DNA of 64,000 bases from Phycisphaerae bacterium. Lineage in GTDB: Bacteria; Chloroflexota; Anaerolineae; 4572-78; J111. A program made the position numbers and the translations under genes. Below are positions 25,515 to 35,649 of the stretch, in pieces. Every line of letters starts with the position of its first letter. The stretch's first letter is position 1. The notes beneath the pieces are model-generated. The model saw only the letters and a list, made by a program, of their open reading frames with translations, made no database searches and was not told the DNA's origin. The DNA lies in the NCBI GenBank assembly GCA_028285035.1, contig JANQQF010000137.1, positions 18,912 through 82,911 on the forward strand, written 5' to 3'.

Positions 25515-26779
25515 GCTGGGGTACTCTTTTGATAATTCTTAATCGTACAACTAAATATATCCAACAGCTCATCAGCGATATTGGCCCAACTATATCGTTG
25601 AACCCACGTTTGGGCCTGTTCACCCAGTTGAGAGCGCAAGGCCGGATATTTTAGCAACAAAATAATTTTATCAGCCAAGGCTTGGGCATCTTGACCTGGC
25701 ACTAAGTAGCCATTAAAGCCATCTTCAATGCTAAAGGAAAGCCCCCCAACATCTGAGGCGATAACTGGCGTACCACACGCCATCGCTTCAATCGCTACCA
25801 TCCCAAATGACTCATAGTGCGAAGGCATGACCACCATCTCGGCAGCAGCGTAATAATACACTAATGTATCCTGCTCTTTAGCCCCACGAAACGTCACCAA
25901 ATTTTCAATGCCCAAATCGGTTCGTAACTTTTCCAAACGTTGAAACTCACCCAGCTCAATTTCAGAGTCGGGGTTTGGATCGCCACCGATGATGGACACA
26001 CATAAATTTTCAACAAGCTTGGCATCGCGTTGTTTGACCAACCCCAAAGCCCGCATCAATGTATCAATCCCTTTAAGCGGCTGAATTCTCCCGACAAAGA
26101 GAATCATCCGGTGATCTTGGGCCGGGAGACCAATATACTCCCGCGCCTGAGATTGGTCCATCGGCTTAAAACGGACCGGATCAACGCCGGGTGGGCTAAT
26201 TGAAATCTTCTCAGGCTCGGCTCCATACAGCCAGGTCATCTGATTTTTCTCTAATGGTGTCGCCGCAACCAAACGATCCGCCCGTCGCATCACTTCGCCT
26301 TCACAATTCAGCCGTTGATTGGGTTCAAATTGGTCGGGTGACTGTGCAACACGATTTTTCATCTCGGCCAAGGTATGAAACATCTGAGCAAATGGGATAT
26401 CCCAGACGCGACGGAGTGCTGCTGAAGCCAGCCCTGATAACCAGTAATGGCTATAAATCAAATCATACTTAATATTATCTTGTTCAGCTTGGGCCAGAAC
26501 TCCAGCCACAAATTCATCCAGGTAATTAAATACCCGATTTTTATTGTATGGTTTCTCCGGACCTGCCGGTACATTAATCACCCGGCCACGGTCGGCCAAA
26601 GCCAAAACCCGAGGCAGGCTCGGGTCTTGAGAACGGGTGTAAACATCAACGTAGATTCCTCGTCGGCACAGTTCCCGACTCAGATCACGCACATAAACGT
26701 TCATACCGCCTGTTTCTTTGCCTCCCAACGTCGCGAGGGGGCTTGTATGGACACTTATCATTGCTATTCGATTAATCAT
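25493..26779 (-). CDS. GT4 glycosyltransferase, MshA-like
   Basis: A 428-residue GT-B fold retaining glycosyltransferase. The N-terminal acceptor domain has ISVHTSPLATLGGKETGGMN, which resembles the MshA and sucrose-phosphate-synthase subgroup. The donor-binding half has LFVGRIQPLKGIDTLMRAL and the E-x7-E motif (PSHYESFGMVAIEAMACGTP). MshA makes the first mycothiol intermediate in Actinobacteria, but this subgroup also builds other inositol or sugar conjugates. Its ATG overlaps the stop of the GNAT gene by 4 bases, so the two are coupled. It is the left boundary of a sugar-related region. Confidence 0.88.
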   Translation of the reverse strand: MINRIAMISVHTSPLATLGGKETGGMNVYVRDLSRELCRRGIYVDVYTRSQDPSLPRVLALADRGRVINVPAGPEKPYNKNRVFNYLDEFVAGVLAQAEQDNIKYDLIYSHYWLSGLASAALRRVWDIPFAQMFHTLAEMKNRVAQSPDQFEPNQRLNCEGEVMRRADRLVAATPLEKNQMTWLYGAEPEKISISPPGVDPVRFKPMDQSQAREYIGLPAQDHRMILFVGRIQPLKGIDTLMRALGLVKQRDAKLVENLCVSIIGGDPNPDSEIELGEFQRLEKLRTDLGIENLVTFRGAKEQDTLVYYYAAAEMVVMPSHYESFGMVAIEAMACGTPVIASDVGGLSFSIEDGFNGYLVPGQDAQALADKIILLLKYPALRSQLGEQAQTWVQRYSWANIADELLDIFSCTIKNYQKSTPAHLFEPC

Positions 26780-27792
26780 TGCTCCCGCCTGATCTCCAAA
26801 TCGTATACAGGTTCAGCCTCAGCGCCAAACCTAAATTTATACACTTCGTCACCTCGTAAAAAATCATATCGAACTCGGCCCAGTCGGATTGCCTCCTGAA
26901 TCGTATACGAAATCAATACGTTGCCTGGGCTAAGTTGTGAAAACTGTTCAGGATCATATCCTGAATTGTACAGCAAAAATTGATTATCATAATCAAAACA
27001 TAAAAGCGCGGCCGCCCTCTTACCATTGAGTTCTAGAAAAAATAGTTTGAGGTGGTTTTCAGCCATCATTTTTTCAGCCAAAACATTAAAAAACTGAAGA
27101 TGCGCTTCATTCCAGAAATCCTGCTTTTCACGGGTTGACTTCTGATGTAACACCACAAAGTCGGCCATCGCTTGGGGTAAATCATCCAAATTATCGATAG
27201 TGTACCAACGTGCCTCTGTTTCAGCCTCTAACTTCCGCATTTTTCGACGCACTTCGTGCCGCTGTTTCTTACCAATCGCCGCCAAATAATCGTCCCAACT
27301 GTCAGGTAAGGTGATAACCGGACAAACCGTTTGCTCTTGCAAGTTGATGGACCACCCCGCTTGGCGAGCCAAATCGGCAAATTGGGAATGAGTCGCTGAT
27401 TTTTGCGGCAGACTACATAAAGACAAAATATCCCAGCTAAAATCATCCGTATTTGCTAGATAATCTATCAAAGCCTGATAAACCAAGGTTTGATGATCAA
27501 CATCGATGAGAATATCCAAATAATCGGACAAGTCAACACAACCGATCAAGTTCAATTGCTGTAAATTTTGTTCTGTTGTTGTAGAAAATAGGGGGGCCAA
27601 CCCAACCAATTGATTATCATCGGTTCGAATGGCGATGAGTCGTAACTCGCCTGTTGGGAGATGTTCCCACCACAGGTATTGATACAAATATGACATAAAA
27701 ATTAGATCAAGGGGAGTTCGTTGATGTAACGACTCCCATTCAGCCCGTAATATGTCAAATCCAGACAAATCACGATAGCAAACAACATTCAT
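26776..27792 (-). CDS. GNAT-fold acyltransferase, CelD/FemAB-like
   Basis: A 338-residue protein with the duplicated GNAT layout of the CelD/BcsL (Acetyltransf_6) family. Matching parts are ILRAEWESLHQR, the central GKKQRHEVRRKMRKLE helix, the acetyl-CoA-type core (LKLFFLELNGKRAAALLCF), and the closing QEAIRLGRVRYDFLRGDEVYKF. Such proteins act in exopolysaccharide or wall acylation and aminoacylation. It is translationally coupled to the GT4 gene, which supports a role in modifying a surface glycan. The acyl donor is unknown. Confidence 0.85.
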   Translation of the reverse strand: MNVVCYRDLSGFDILRAEWESLHQRTPLDLIFMSYLYQYLWWEHLPTGELRLIAIRTDDNQLVGLAPLFSTTTEQNLQQLNLIGCVDLSDYLDILIDVDHQTLVYQALIDYLANTDDFSWDILSLCSLPQKSATHSQFADLARQAGWSINLQEQTVCPVITLPDSWDDYLAAIGKKQRHEVRRKMRKLEAETEARWYTIDNLDDLPQAMADFVVLHQKSTREKQDFWNEAHLQFFNVLAEKMMAENHLKLFFLELNGKRAAALLCFDYDNQFLLYNSGYDPEQFSQLSPGNVLISYTIQEAIRLGRVRYDFLRGDEVYKFRFGAEAEPVYDLEIRREQ

Positions 27793-28030
27793 AAACCACC
27801 TTAAGTGATTGGCTAAAAGTACAATGTAGTCAAGAAATTAATCATCATCTCAACAAAGACGATTAGGTTTCAGGGAGTAAGAAATGGATTATTTAGTGAA
27901 ATCAAATAGTAACCAGCATTGTAACATTTAGCCCAAGGGAGGGCAAATTGTAAAATAATCCAATCTGTAAAATCTATCACATATCTTGCCCAAGCTGTTT
28001 AGGGCGATTAAAATAACAATCATAACAACT

Positions 28031-31000
28031 ATGAACACCTTCAACCAACGTCTTGCAATCATCATCCTAATTATTATTTTGATCATTGCCGCTGGGCTAC
28101 GGTTCTATAATCTCTCCTGGGATGATAGAACATTTGCCCATCCTGATGAGCGATCGACCGTCGCTTTTTACGCCCCAACCATCAAATGGCCTAGCGAAGA
28201 TGGGACGCTTCTGGACCCCCGCCAATCGACCCTCAACCCTTTTTGGGATGTTGGCAATCAAAATCGTCGTAGTTACACCTATGGACATTTTCCCTTATAC
28301 ACCTTAGTTTTAGCCGGAAATTTTTTACAATATTTAGTCCCCATTGCTACCTCGCTGGGATTCTCGCAAGACACCATCGACTTTCTCAGCAGCAGTCTGA
28401 GCGGTCACGGCTTTGCGATTATCGGACGTTGGCTCATGGCGTTAGCCGATTTAGGAATTGTCTTCCTACTCTTCCTCCTTGGGCGACGACTATATGGGTT
28501 ATGGGGCGGTGTCTTAGCCGCTGCCCTATCGACATTTACCGTCTTACAAATTCAGCTTGCCCACTTTTTTGCCGTTGACACTGTTTCTACAACCTTCACC
28601 ATCCTCGCCATTTATGGGTCAGTGTTACTGTACGACAAAAAATCAATTGGGGCCGCGCTCCTCACCGGTGTTGGCATAGGTCTGGCCGTTGCTTCCAAGT
28701 TTAGCGCTCTCCCTGTCGTGTCCGCCCCGGTTATTGCGGGGATATTGGTCATCTTTCACGCTAGATACAAAGGCAACCTTACTACAGCATCGACAACTCC
28801 CAATCAGTCATCCCACGCGCAGCTCATACCTCAGATGGTGGGGCTGGTCATCTTAACTGGGTTGATCTCATTTCTAACCTTTGCCCTAACATCACCCTTT
28901 GTTTTACTGGATTTCGAGAATTTCAGGCAGGCTGTTGTCGAGGAGCAAGGCAATATGGTCAGCGGGGCGGCTGACTTCCCTTTCACTCGTCAATATCGAG
29001 GAACTACCCCTTATCTTTACTTTATTGAGCAGCAGCTTCGTTGGGGAATGGGGTGGCCGTTAGGGCTATTAGCCTTAGCTGGCACGTTGTGGGTTATTGC
29101 TAAAACATTACGTGGCAAGGCACATCCAGGCGAACTAATTGCTTTGGCTTGGATTGTCCTCTATTTTGGTCCAACAGGCCTGTTCCTTGCCAAATTTATG
29201 CGATATATGGTGATGGTTGTCCCTCTAACCACATTGTTTGGGGCGGGATTGATTATTGCCATTTGGAATATCGGCGTCAGACAAAACTCACAAAATATAT
29301 CTGACGATCAGACAACTGAACCCAAGCCAACCTTCTTCAGCGTCGCCGCAAAACCTCTAGCCATCATTCTGAGCGTGATCACCCTCGTGGGGGCCAGCGT
29401 CTGGTCATTCGCATTTGTCAACGGGGTGTACGGGACTGAACATAGTTGGGTCACATTTAGCCGCTGGGTTTATGAGAATGTGCCTGAAGGCTCCTGCATT
29501 GCCCGCGAACATTGGGAAGAGGGTGTGCCCGTTGGAATTGAAGGACTTGAGGGGAAACACCCCAGCATTTATCGGCAACCCGAAATGCCCATGTACAACG
29601 AGGACACCAAGGAAAAGTACGACTATATTCGGACCACTTTAAAGGATTGTGACTACATTGTTCTGGCCAGCAATCGACTGTGGCGCACCATCCCCAAATT
29701 ACCTGAACGATATCCGATGAGTGTTCATTACTATGAGGCGTTATTCTCTGGTGAGCTGGGTTATGAACAGATTTATACGGTGGAAACGCCTCCTAAGATT
29801 GCGGGCTTCGTCTTCGATGATCAAGCCGCCGATGAAAGCTTCACGGTCTATGATCACCCCAAACCAATCTTGTTTAAGAAAGTCCGCCAACTCAGCGACG
29901 CTGAATGGGATGCCTTGCTTGGCAATCTTTGGCAAGAGGCGGTACCCTACTACGTGGGTGATGATACGCTTTTGATGCGTCTACGCGGTCAAGGGCGAGA
30001 TAATCACCAAGCCGTTGAAGTGGAAGAAGGCAAATCGCTCCTCTTGGACACACCGGTTGATGAGTTGACGCCTATTAACGATTTCCGTTGGAATCAAGCA
30101 GCCAATCAATCTACCTTCCTGGCTGTTATCATCTGGGGCTTGCTTATTCTCGTTGTTGGTTGGCTAGCTTTCCCCCTCACCTTCTTGCTATTCCATAAAT
30201 TGGCTGATCGAGGTTACACCCTCAGCAAGAGTCTCGGCTTACTACTGGTCGCCTATTTTATCTGGATTAATAGCAGTGTTGGTGGATTAGCGAACACTGC
30301 GACGACAGGCTTCATCGGTTTGATCATCCTGCTTTTACTTGGCCTGTGGGTAGGATTTCAGCAACGAAAAAATATCGCTCAATTTTTACGCCAAAATGCT
30401 TTAGTCATCATTTTGGCAGAGGGTGTTTTTGTTGGAACCTATCTATTTTTCATCTATCTCCGCACCCTTAATCCTGATTTATGGCAGCCATGGTTGGGGG
30501 GCGAAAAGATGCTGGAAATTGGCTTTTTGAATGCCATCGTCAAAAGCGCGACGATGCCCCCTTATGATCCATTTTTTGCCGGAGGAATCATCAACTACTA
30601 CTACTACGGTCTATTTCTGGCTGGCACCCTAATAAAGCTCACAGGCATCCAACCAAGTATTGGTTTCAATCTGGCGGTTTCAACCTTAGCTGCCTTGACC
30701 GCAACCAATGTGTTCAGTTTAGCTGGTAATCTTGCCTTAACTCGGTCACCCTTTCGCCATCTTCCTCCCACTGCAAATCAAGAGAAGGTTTCTCCTCGTT
30801 GGGAAACGCAATCAATCAGTGCGGGGTTACTGGGTGTTTTGTTCGTCGTGTTTATTGGCAACCTTGAGGGAGCCTTCCAATTCCTCCGAATGTTGGGGCA
30901 ATTTAGTCTCAGTGAATTCCGCAGTGCCATTCCAGGGTTAGAGGTTTTTGTTAGGGCTTTTAGCGGATTACTCCAAGTGCTTGGTGATAATGCGGTGGTG

Positions 31001-32695
31001 GGAACCTACAACTATTGGGACCCCACGCGTGTCATCCCCCAAACCATTAACGAATTCCCTTATTTTAGCTTCCTCTTCGCCGACCTACATCCCCACATGA
31101 TCGGCATCCCGTTTACCGTTCTCTTCCTAAGTTTGGCCTACAACTGGCTCAGCCCAGACAACAGGTCATCCCAACCATCAGTTACAATGACCACCCCAAA
31201 CACGGCAGGCTTTATTTACCCCCTCCCCTCGAGTCTCGATCAAATTAAATACAGCCTCCCTGCTTTGCTGCGCTGGTTAGCCTTACCATTTGTCTTGGGA
31301 GCAATCAGCCTAATTAATACCTGGGATCTCCCAACCTATTTAGGGTTAATGCTAGCCGCCTTTTTAATCAGTCAGTATCGAAAATTACCCGATACTTTTT
31401 CGATGGCCGATGGTATCAATCTGATCATCAGAGGCGGAATATTTGTCATCGTTCTGGTTGCAATGACTTACCTCTTGTATCTTCCTTTCTTCAATAATTA
31501 TCAAGCTCCCGCAGAAACAGGCTTAGGATTTGTCAGTGATAAAACCCCGATTGATCAACATCTAAAAATTTGGGGATATTTTCTATTTCTGGTGGTCTCT
31601 TGGTTACTCATCTCTTTGAGTTACCCAAGTACTCGCAACAGTTTCCTTCGCGCCATTAGCTTGGGACTACGCCGTTGGAATGTTATCCCCCATCTTAGCC
31701 AGATCTTTGAAAAGTCAGTGACACAGCGTTCCGAATTTTCAATTTTTGTTCTGTGGGGCGCAGTCTTTATTGCCGGGATTACGCTAGCCTTACTTTTTCT
31801 GGGATACACAGTCCCAGCTTATTTATTACCGCTTGTGTCAATTGCGCTTCTCTTACTCTTCCGGAAAGACAGTCCGTCTGATTTAGTTTATCTAGCCCTA
31901 CTCGCGTTCACCAGCTTGCTCATTCTACTTGGGGTTGAATTTGTCTTTCTTCGCGATTTTCTGGGGGGCGGCGATTTCTATCGGATGAACACCTTGTTCA
32001 AATTCTATACTCAAGTGTGGGTGATGTTTGGGATTATGAGTGCAGTCGCCTTGGCTCAGATGTGGAGCTATCGCCCTCAAGCCAATTTTTTACGACAATT
32101 GACCTGGCAATTGGCAGTCCTAATTTTGCTGTTAGGCACCCTCATCTATCCCATTCTTGGCACCCGCACCCGGGTAGATGACCGTTTTCCAGGGGATGAT
32201 AATCGTCCGGCGATTGGTACCTTGGACGGGTTAGCTTATATGCAAGTCGGTGTCTTTGAGTGGCCTGCGGGTAGCCCTATCGAACTAAAATATGATTATG
32301 ATGCCATCCAATGGCTTCAAGATAATGTCATTGGCACGCCAATTATTGCTGAGGCCAAAATTGGCTACTATCGCGAAGGGGGAATGCGGGTAGCCGCCTA
32401 CACTGGATTGCCCTCTGTTTTGGGTGGGTTACATCAAGGGGAGCAACGCTATGCTTCCCAAATCGGGGCCAGAGATCAGGTCGTCAATGAATTCTGGACC
32501 ACACTTGACTCTGAACGAACCCGACAACTTATCCAGCAGTTGGATATCACCTACATTTATGTGGGTCAGATTGAACGTATCACCTATGGCGACCACGTCC
32601 AAGACAAATTTGATCAATTACAACAACAAGGTATGCTTGAAATTACTTATCAAAATAACAAAACAATTATTTACAAAGTCGTCCCAGCCTCATAG
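28031..32695 (+). CDS. Giant membrane protein: GT39-like glycosyltransferase fused to DUF2298
   Basis: A 1554-residue polytopic membrane protein. The N-terminal half (about 1-700) has the GT39/ArnT layout, with the acidic HPDERSTVAF motif on the first outer loop and about ten helices before a soluble domain (about 480-660). The C-terminal half is DUF2298, with LGGEKMLEIGFLNA, IINYYYYGLFLAG, EFPYFSFLFADLHPHM (about 1006) and RMNTLFKFYTQVW. GT39 enzymes transfer sugars from polyprenyl phosphates to outer-surface targets. The start is ATG 28031; a TTG at 27986 is also in frame, and neither has a clear ribosome site. A paralogue of the second half lies at 35892. Confidence 0.85.
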   Translation: MNTFNQRLAIIILIIILIIAAGLRFYNLSWDDRTFAHPDERSTVAFYAPTIKWPSEDGTLLDPRQSTLNPFWDVGNQNRRSYTYGHFPLYTLVLAGNFLQYLVPIATSLGFSQDTIDFLSSSLSGHGFAIIGRWLMALADLGIVFLLFLLGRRLYGLWGGVLAAALSTFTVLQIQLAHFFAVDTVSTTFTILAIYGSVLLYDKKSIGAALLTGVGIGLAVASKFSALPVVSAPVIAGILVIFHARYKGNLTTASTTPNQSSHAQLIPQMVGLVILTGLISFLTFALTSPFVLLDFENFRQAVVEEQGNMVSGAADFPFTRQYRGTTPYLYFIEQQLRWGMGWPLGLLALAGTLWVIAKTLRGKAHPGELIALAWIVLYFGPTGLFLAKFMRYMVMVVPLTTLFGAGLIIAIWNIGVRQNSQNISDDQTTEPKPTFFSVAAKPLAIILSVITLVGASVWSFAFVNGVYGTEHSWVTFSRWVYENVPEGSCIAREHWEEGVPVGIEGLEGKHPSIYRQPEMPMYNEDTKEKYDYIRTTLKDCDYIVLASNRLWRTIPKLPERYPMSVHYYEALFSGELGYEQIYTVETPPKIAGFVFDDQAADESFTVYDHPKPILFKKVRQLSDAEWDALLGNLWQEAVPYYVGDDTLLMRLRGQGRDNHQAVEVEEGKSLLLDTPVDELTPINDFRWNQAANQSTFLAVIIWGLLILVVGWLAFPLTFLLFHKLADRGYTLSKSLGLLLVAYFIWINSSVGGLANTATTGFIGLIILLLLGLWVGFQQRKNIAQFLRQNALVIILAEGVFVGTYLFFIYLRTLNPDLWQPWLGGEKMLEIGFLNAIVKSATMPPYDPFFAGGIINYYYYGLFLAGTLIKLTGIQPSIGFNLAVSTLAALTATNVFSLAGNLALTRSPFRHLPPTANQEKVSPRWETQSISAGLLGVLFVVFIGNLEGAFQFLRMLGQFSLSEFRSAIPGLEVFVRAFSGLLQVLGDNAVVGTYNYWDPTRVIPQTINEFPYFSFLFADLHPHMIGIPFTVLFLSLAYNWLSPDNRSSQPSVTMTTPNTAGFIYPLPSSLDQIKYSLPALLRWLALPFVLGAISLINTWDLPTYLGLMLAAFLISQYRKLPDTFSMADGINLIIRGGIFVIVLVAMTYLLYLPFFNNYQAPAETGLGFVSDKTPIDQHLKIWGYFLFLVVSWLLISLSYPSTRNSFLRAISLGLRRWNVIPHLSQIFEKSVTQRSEFSIFVLWGAVFIAGITLALLFLGYTVPAYLLPLVSIALLLLFRKDSPSDLVYLALLAFTSLLILLGVEFVFLRDFLGGGDFYRMNTLFKFYTQVWVMFGIMSAVALAQMWSYRPQANFLRQLTWQLAVLILLLGTLIYPILGTRTRVDDRFPGDDNRPAIGTLDGLAYMQVGVFEWPAGSPIELKYDYDAIQWLQDNVIGTPIIAEAKIGYYREGGMRVAAYTGLPSVLGGLHQGEQRYASQIGARDQVVNEFWTTLDSERTRQLIQQLDITYIYVGQIERITYGDHVQDKFDQLQQQGMLEITYQNNKTIIYKVVPAS

Positions 32696-32751
32696 CAAAA
32701 TGATGACTTTATCATGCCTTCAATTTTACTATCATTTAAGGAGAGCCACTG

Positions 32752-33777
32752 ATGTCTCTTGAACGACCCGATTTAAGCAATATCCCTGCCGATGTTGTAG
32801 GCTACATCGAAGCCCTGGAGGCTGAGGTAGAACAACTCCGAGGCAAACCAAAGCGTCCCGCAGCCACGCCAGCCACACCAATTGAACCATCAGAACCACC
32901 AACAACTGTCAATATTATCACTGCAACCCGACAAGGCATCATCAAGCGAACCCCGCGTCACCTTTACACACGGCAACGACGCAGTGGGATGGGCATCTTT
33001 GATTTAGAAAATTCAGAAGAGGATCCACCCGTTTTTCTTGTTGCTGCTGACATCGAAGATCGACTGATCGTGATTACGACGCAGGCGCGGGTGTTTTCAA
33101 TTAATGTTAACAAGATCGAGGAAAGTCCGGTTCGCAGTCGAGGGCAATCGATCTCTAAATGGTTGCCTTTGGAAGCTAATGAGCAACCTGCCGCAATGCT
33201 GCCCTACAAAACTGAGGGAGCGATTAATGTACTCACCGACAGAGGGCATGTCCGTCGCTTTCGTTATCATTTGTTCAAGGAAACAGCCGAGCCTGGTAAA
33301 AAGCTCTTCGATATTCGCGAGATTGGCCAGCCCAAAGCGGCCTGCTGGGGCAGCGATGCAGATTTATTCATTGCCACCCAGCAGGGCCGGGCAATCCGTT
33401 TCGCCGAGGATCAAGTGACTGTCCGGGGCTGTCTTGGTATTCGCCTCGCTGAGGGCGACGAAGTTGTTGCGATTACCCCTGTCAGCCAACGCAGTGGCGT
33501 TTTCTTATTAGGCGCCGATGGCAAGGGTATTATTCGCCAAATGTCAGGCTTTAACGCCAATAAAGCGCCTGGCTCTGGAGGCAAGAATGCCCTAAAAACT
33601 GATCATCTAATCACCGCTATGACCATCAAGCAAGGCACCGACCTTTTTATCATCTCCAGACTGAGCAAAATCATCCGCTTCCACGCCAATGAAGTCTCGA
33701 CCACAGAAGGCGTAGTCCAAGGGGTAAATTGTATGGCTCTCCGATCCGATGAAGTAATGACAGCGATACAAAGCTAG
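32752..33777 (+). CDS. Free-standing GyrA C-terminal-domain-like protein
   Basis: A 341-residue protein resembling the beta-pinwheel DNA-wrapping domain of gyrase or topoisomerase IV subunit A. Repeated blades include ATRQGIIKRTPRHLY, TTQARVFSINVNKI, LTDRGHVRRFRYHLF, ATQQGRAIRFAED and ISRLSKIIRFHANEV. It lacks the breakage-reunion domain and its catalytic tyrosine. The first 60 residues are a helix plus a Pro/Thr-rich tether. The GyrA-box sequence (QRRGGKG) is not intact; QRRSGMG near residue 80 is the closest match. It follows an AAGGAG site. Its role could be DNA wrapping without strand passage. Confidence 0.82.
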   Translation: MSLERPDLSNIPADVVGYIEALEAEVEQLRGKPKRPAATPATPIEPSEPPTTVNIITATRQGIIKRTPRHLYTRQRRSGMGIFDLENSEEDPPVFLVAADIEDRLIVITTQARVFSINVNKIEESPVRSRGQSISKWLPLEANEQPAAMLPYKTEGAINVLTDRGHVRRFRYHLFKETAEPGKKLFDIREIGQPKAACWGSDADLFIATQQGRAIRFAEDQVTVRGCLGIRLAEGDEVVAITPVSQRSGVFLLGADGKGIIRQMSGFNANKAPGSGGKNALKTDHLITAMTIKQGTDLFIISRLSKIIRFHANEVSTTEGVVQGVNCMALRSDEVMTAIQS

Positions 33778-33807
33778 ATAATTGTGAATTTTTATTCCAC
33801 TGAAAAT

Positions 33808-33839
33808 GAGGAATCCGAAAGTGCACTTTCGGATTCCTC
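33808..33839. repeat. 32-bp perfect palindrome, family member B
   Basis: GAGGAATCCGAAAGTG and its exact complement flank a central GTGCAC (33821-33826). The central 12 bases AAAGTGCACTTT are identical to those of the palindrome at 56259-56296. It lies between the GyrA-like gene and the isochorismatase gene with no T tract. Confidence 0.8.
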
Positions 33840-33869
33840 GCTAGAAGCTAGGCTTCGAAGGAAAAATAA

Positions 33870-34412
33870 ATGCTGGACACAAACAACACAATCTTACTGG
33901 TTGTTGATATGCAAGTTCGATTGGCCCGGGTCATGGATGGGCAAGAAGCCCTTTTTGCGAATATGGAGCGGATGATCAAAGGCGCTCAGGCCCTTGAGCT
34001 ACCCATTTTATGGACCGAACAAGTGCCTGAAAAATTGGGGCCAACCCTGCCTGAATTCTCAGAGGTGCTTATCGACAACAGTCAGCCCATTGCCAAATCG
34101 AGTTTTAGCTGTTGTGGTAATGAAACATTTATGAATGCCTTACAGGCCACCCATCGCAAACAAATTCTCCTCACAGGCATCGAAGCCCACGTCTGCGTCT
34201 ATCAAACAGGCCTCGACCTACTCAACCTCGGTTATGATGTTCACCTCATCGCCGATGCTATCTCTTCTCGTACGCCCGCTAATCGAAATTTAGCCATCGA
34301 GCGGATGCAAAAGGCTGGTGCAACGCTCTCTGGCACCGAGATGTCGCTATTCGAGCTGCTGGGCGGGGCGGAACACGAGGCGTTTAGGACGGTTAGTAAG
34401 TTGGTGAAATGA
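33870..34412 (+). CDS. Isochorismatase-family cysteine hydrolase
   Basis: A 180-residue cysteine hydrolase of the isochorismatase-like superfamily. The catalytic triad is D13 (LLVVDMQ), K76 (PIAKSSFSC) and C109 (GIEAHVCVYQTG), with the cis-peptide region just before the cysteine. The short length and the GIEAHVCV sequence resemble the YcaC/ISOC subgroup rather than nicotinamidase, whose metal-binding DxHxxxxH motif is absent. The substrate is unknown. AAGGA lies 8 bases before the ATG. It follows palindrome B. Confidence 0.9.
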   Translation: MLDTNNTILLVVDMQVRLARVMDGQEALFANMERMIKGAQALELPILWTEQVPEKLGPTLPEFSEVLIDNSQPIAKSSFSCCGNETFMNALQATHRKQILLTGIEAHVCVYQTGLDLLNLGYDVHLIADAISSRTPANRNLAIERMQKAGATLSGTEMSLFELLGGAEHEAFRTVSKLVK

Positions 34413-34622
34413 TGTTCCCCTACAGATGAAGTGTGATGGTTATAAAGAAGCGCGCCTCACTGTTCCCCCTCGACACGAAAACAGACCTAAAAATCAAGAA
34501 ATTCATGGATTTCATTGCGAGAAATAACCGATCACGATTCAATTTGCTCGGATTTGTTACCTCAATCTTGTTAAAAATCTTATTCATAACTTAGGGTATG
34601 TGATACTTTTAATTTAAGTTCG

Positions 34623-34628
34623 TATAAT
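34623..34628 (+). promoter_or_regulatory. -10 element placing the start site at the sigma-gene start codon
   Basis: A consensus TATAAT (34623-34628) ends 6 bases before GTGATG (34635-34640). Transcription would start at or next to the start codon, implying a leaderless message. No convincing -35 hexamer is visible. Confidence 0.4.
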
Positions 34629-34637
34629 TGATTAGTG

Positions 34638-35180
34638 ATGAATACAAAGACAAAACAAATCGAGCTTCTAATGGGTTCATATACCCAAACAATAGATTGG
34701 GAGTCTGTATACAACATACTCCTGCCTCGCGTTTATAACTTTTTTCGTTATCGCGTTGGTGATGATGCAGTAGCAGAAGATCTGACGTCTAAAACATTTG
34801 AAAAAGCCTGGCGACATCATCAAAAGTATCGTCATGATTTAGGTGCTTTTTCAACCTGGCTGTTTACCATCGCCCGAAACACAGCTACTGATTATTTTCG
34901 AAAGCATCGAGTGAATTTATCACTAGAGGAGATTAGTGAGTTAATTGATAACAATTCACCAGAGGATATTATCGAAAATCAAAATGAATTACGATACTTA
35001 TCTTTGTTACTGGCCGATTTACCAAATCGGGAGCAGGAACTCATTGCATTAAAGTATGGGTCAGGTCTCACCAATCGAGAAATAGCTCAAATTACTGAAC
35101 TAAGCGAGTCAAATGTGGGTACTATTTTGAATCGAGTTGTAAAAAAGTTAAGAAGTAAGTGGGAACATAATTATGAATGA
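34638..35180 (+). CDS. ECF-type RNA polymerase sigma factor
   Basis: A 180-residue sigma-70-family ECF factor. Region 2 covers YNFFRYRVGDDAVAEDLTSKTFEKAW and TWLFTIARNTATDYFRKHR, and region 4 covers LADLPNREQELIALKYGSGLTN plus the recognition helix (LSESNVGTILNRVVKKLRSK). A GTG three bases upstream is also in frame. No ribosome site is seen. Its last 8 bases overlap the next gene, which encodes a single-pass membrane protein and is probably its anti-sigma partner. Local sequence from 34440 to 35890 is visibly richer in A and T than its surroundings. Confidence 0.9.
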   Translation: MNTKTKQIELLMGSYTQTIDWESVYNILLPRVYNFFRYRVGDDAVAEDLTSKTFEKAWRHHQKYRHDLGAFSTWLFTIARNTATDYFRKHRVNLSLEEISELIDNNSPEDIIENQNELRYLSLLLADLPNREQELIALKYGSGLTNREIAQITELSESNVGTILNRVVKKLRSKWEHNYE

Positions 35181-35649
35181 TGAATTTCTTTATAAATTTC
35201 GTCGGTCACCACAACCTGATTTTAGCAAAAATTTATATAAAAAAATCTCTCGGAAAAATAAATTTTTACAGGGGCTATTTTATATTAATGACTTGTTACT
35301 CCAGCCAAAAATTGAATTGGGTATCGCCACTATTTGCTTAGGGGTAATCCTAATGTTTATGACGGCATCAATCAACAAAAATTTCGTTTTGACTGATGCG
35401 TATTCTAATGATAAATCCATTGAACATATCCAAACAATCGATTCTAGCAACACTTACGACACTCAATTAAAAATAATTACCCGTGTGCCTGAAAGTGTTG
35501 TGTTCAAAGATGAAACTCCATCTTCAACGCCTACCGTGACAAATTCAGCGTGGCAAAATATTAATCTTCTACCAAATATATCTGTACAGGTTCAATCAAA
35601 TATCGCACTACGCGACCCATTTAACTATGCTCATACAAACAACCAATGA
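35173..35649 (+). CDS. Single-pass membrane protein, putative anti-sigma factor
   Basis: A 158-residue protein with a short Lys-rich cytoplasmic N-terminus (residues 1-45), one membrane helix (about 50-68, IELGIATICLGVILMFM) and an outer Ser/Thr-rich tail. It overlaps the sigma-factor gene by 8 bases in another frame, the arrangement of sigma/anti-sigma pairs. The zinc-binding HxxxCxxC motif of ZAS-type anti-sigma factors is absent and the cytoplasmic part is short, so it would be an unusual anti-sigma factor. No homologue is recognised. The function is inferred from position only. Confidence 0.6.
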   Translation: MNDEFLYKFRRSPQPDFSKNLYKKISRKNKFLQGLFYINDLLLQPKIELGIATICLGVILMFMTASINKNFVLTDAYSNDKSIEHIQTIDSSNTYDTQLKIITRVPESVVFKDETPSSTPTVTNSAWQNINLLPNISVQVQSNIALRDPFNYAHTNNQ

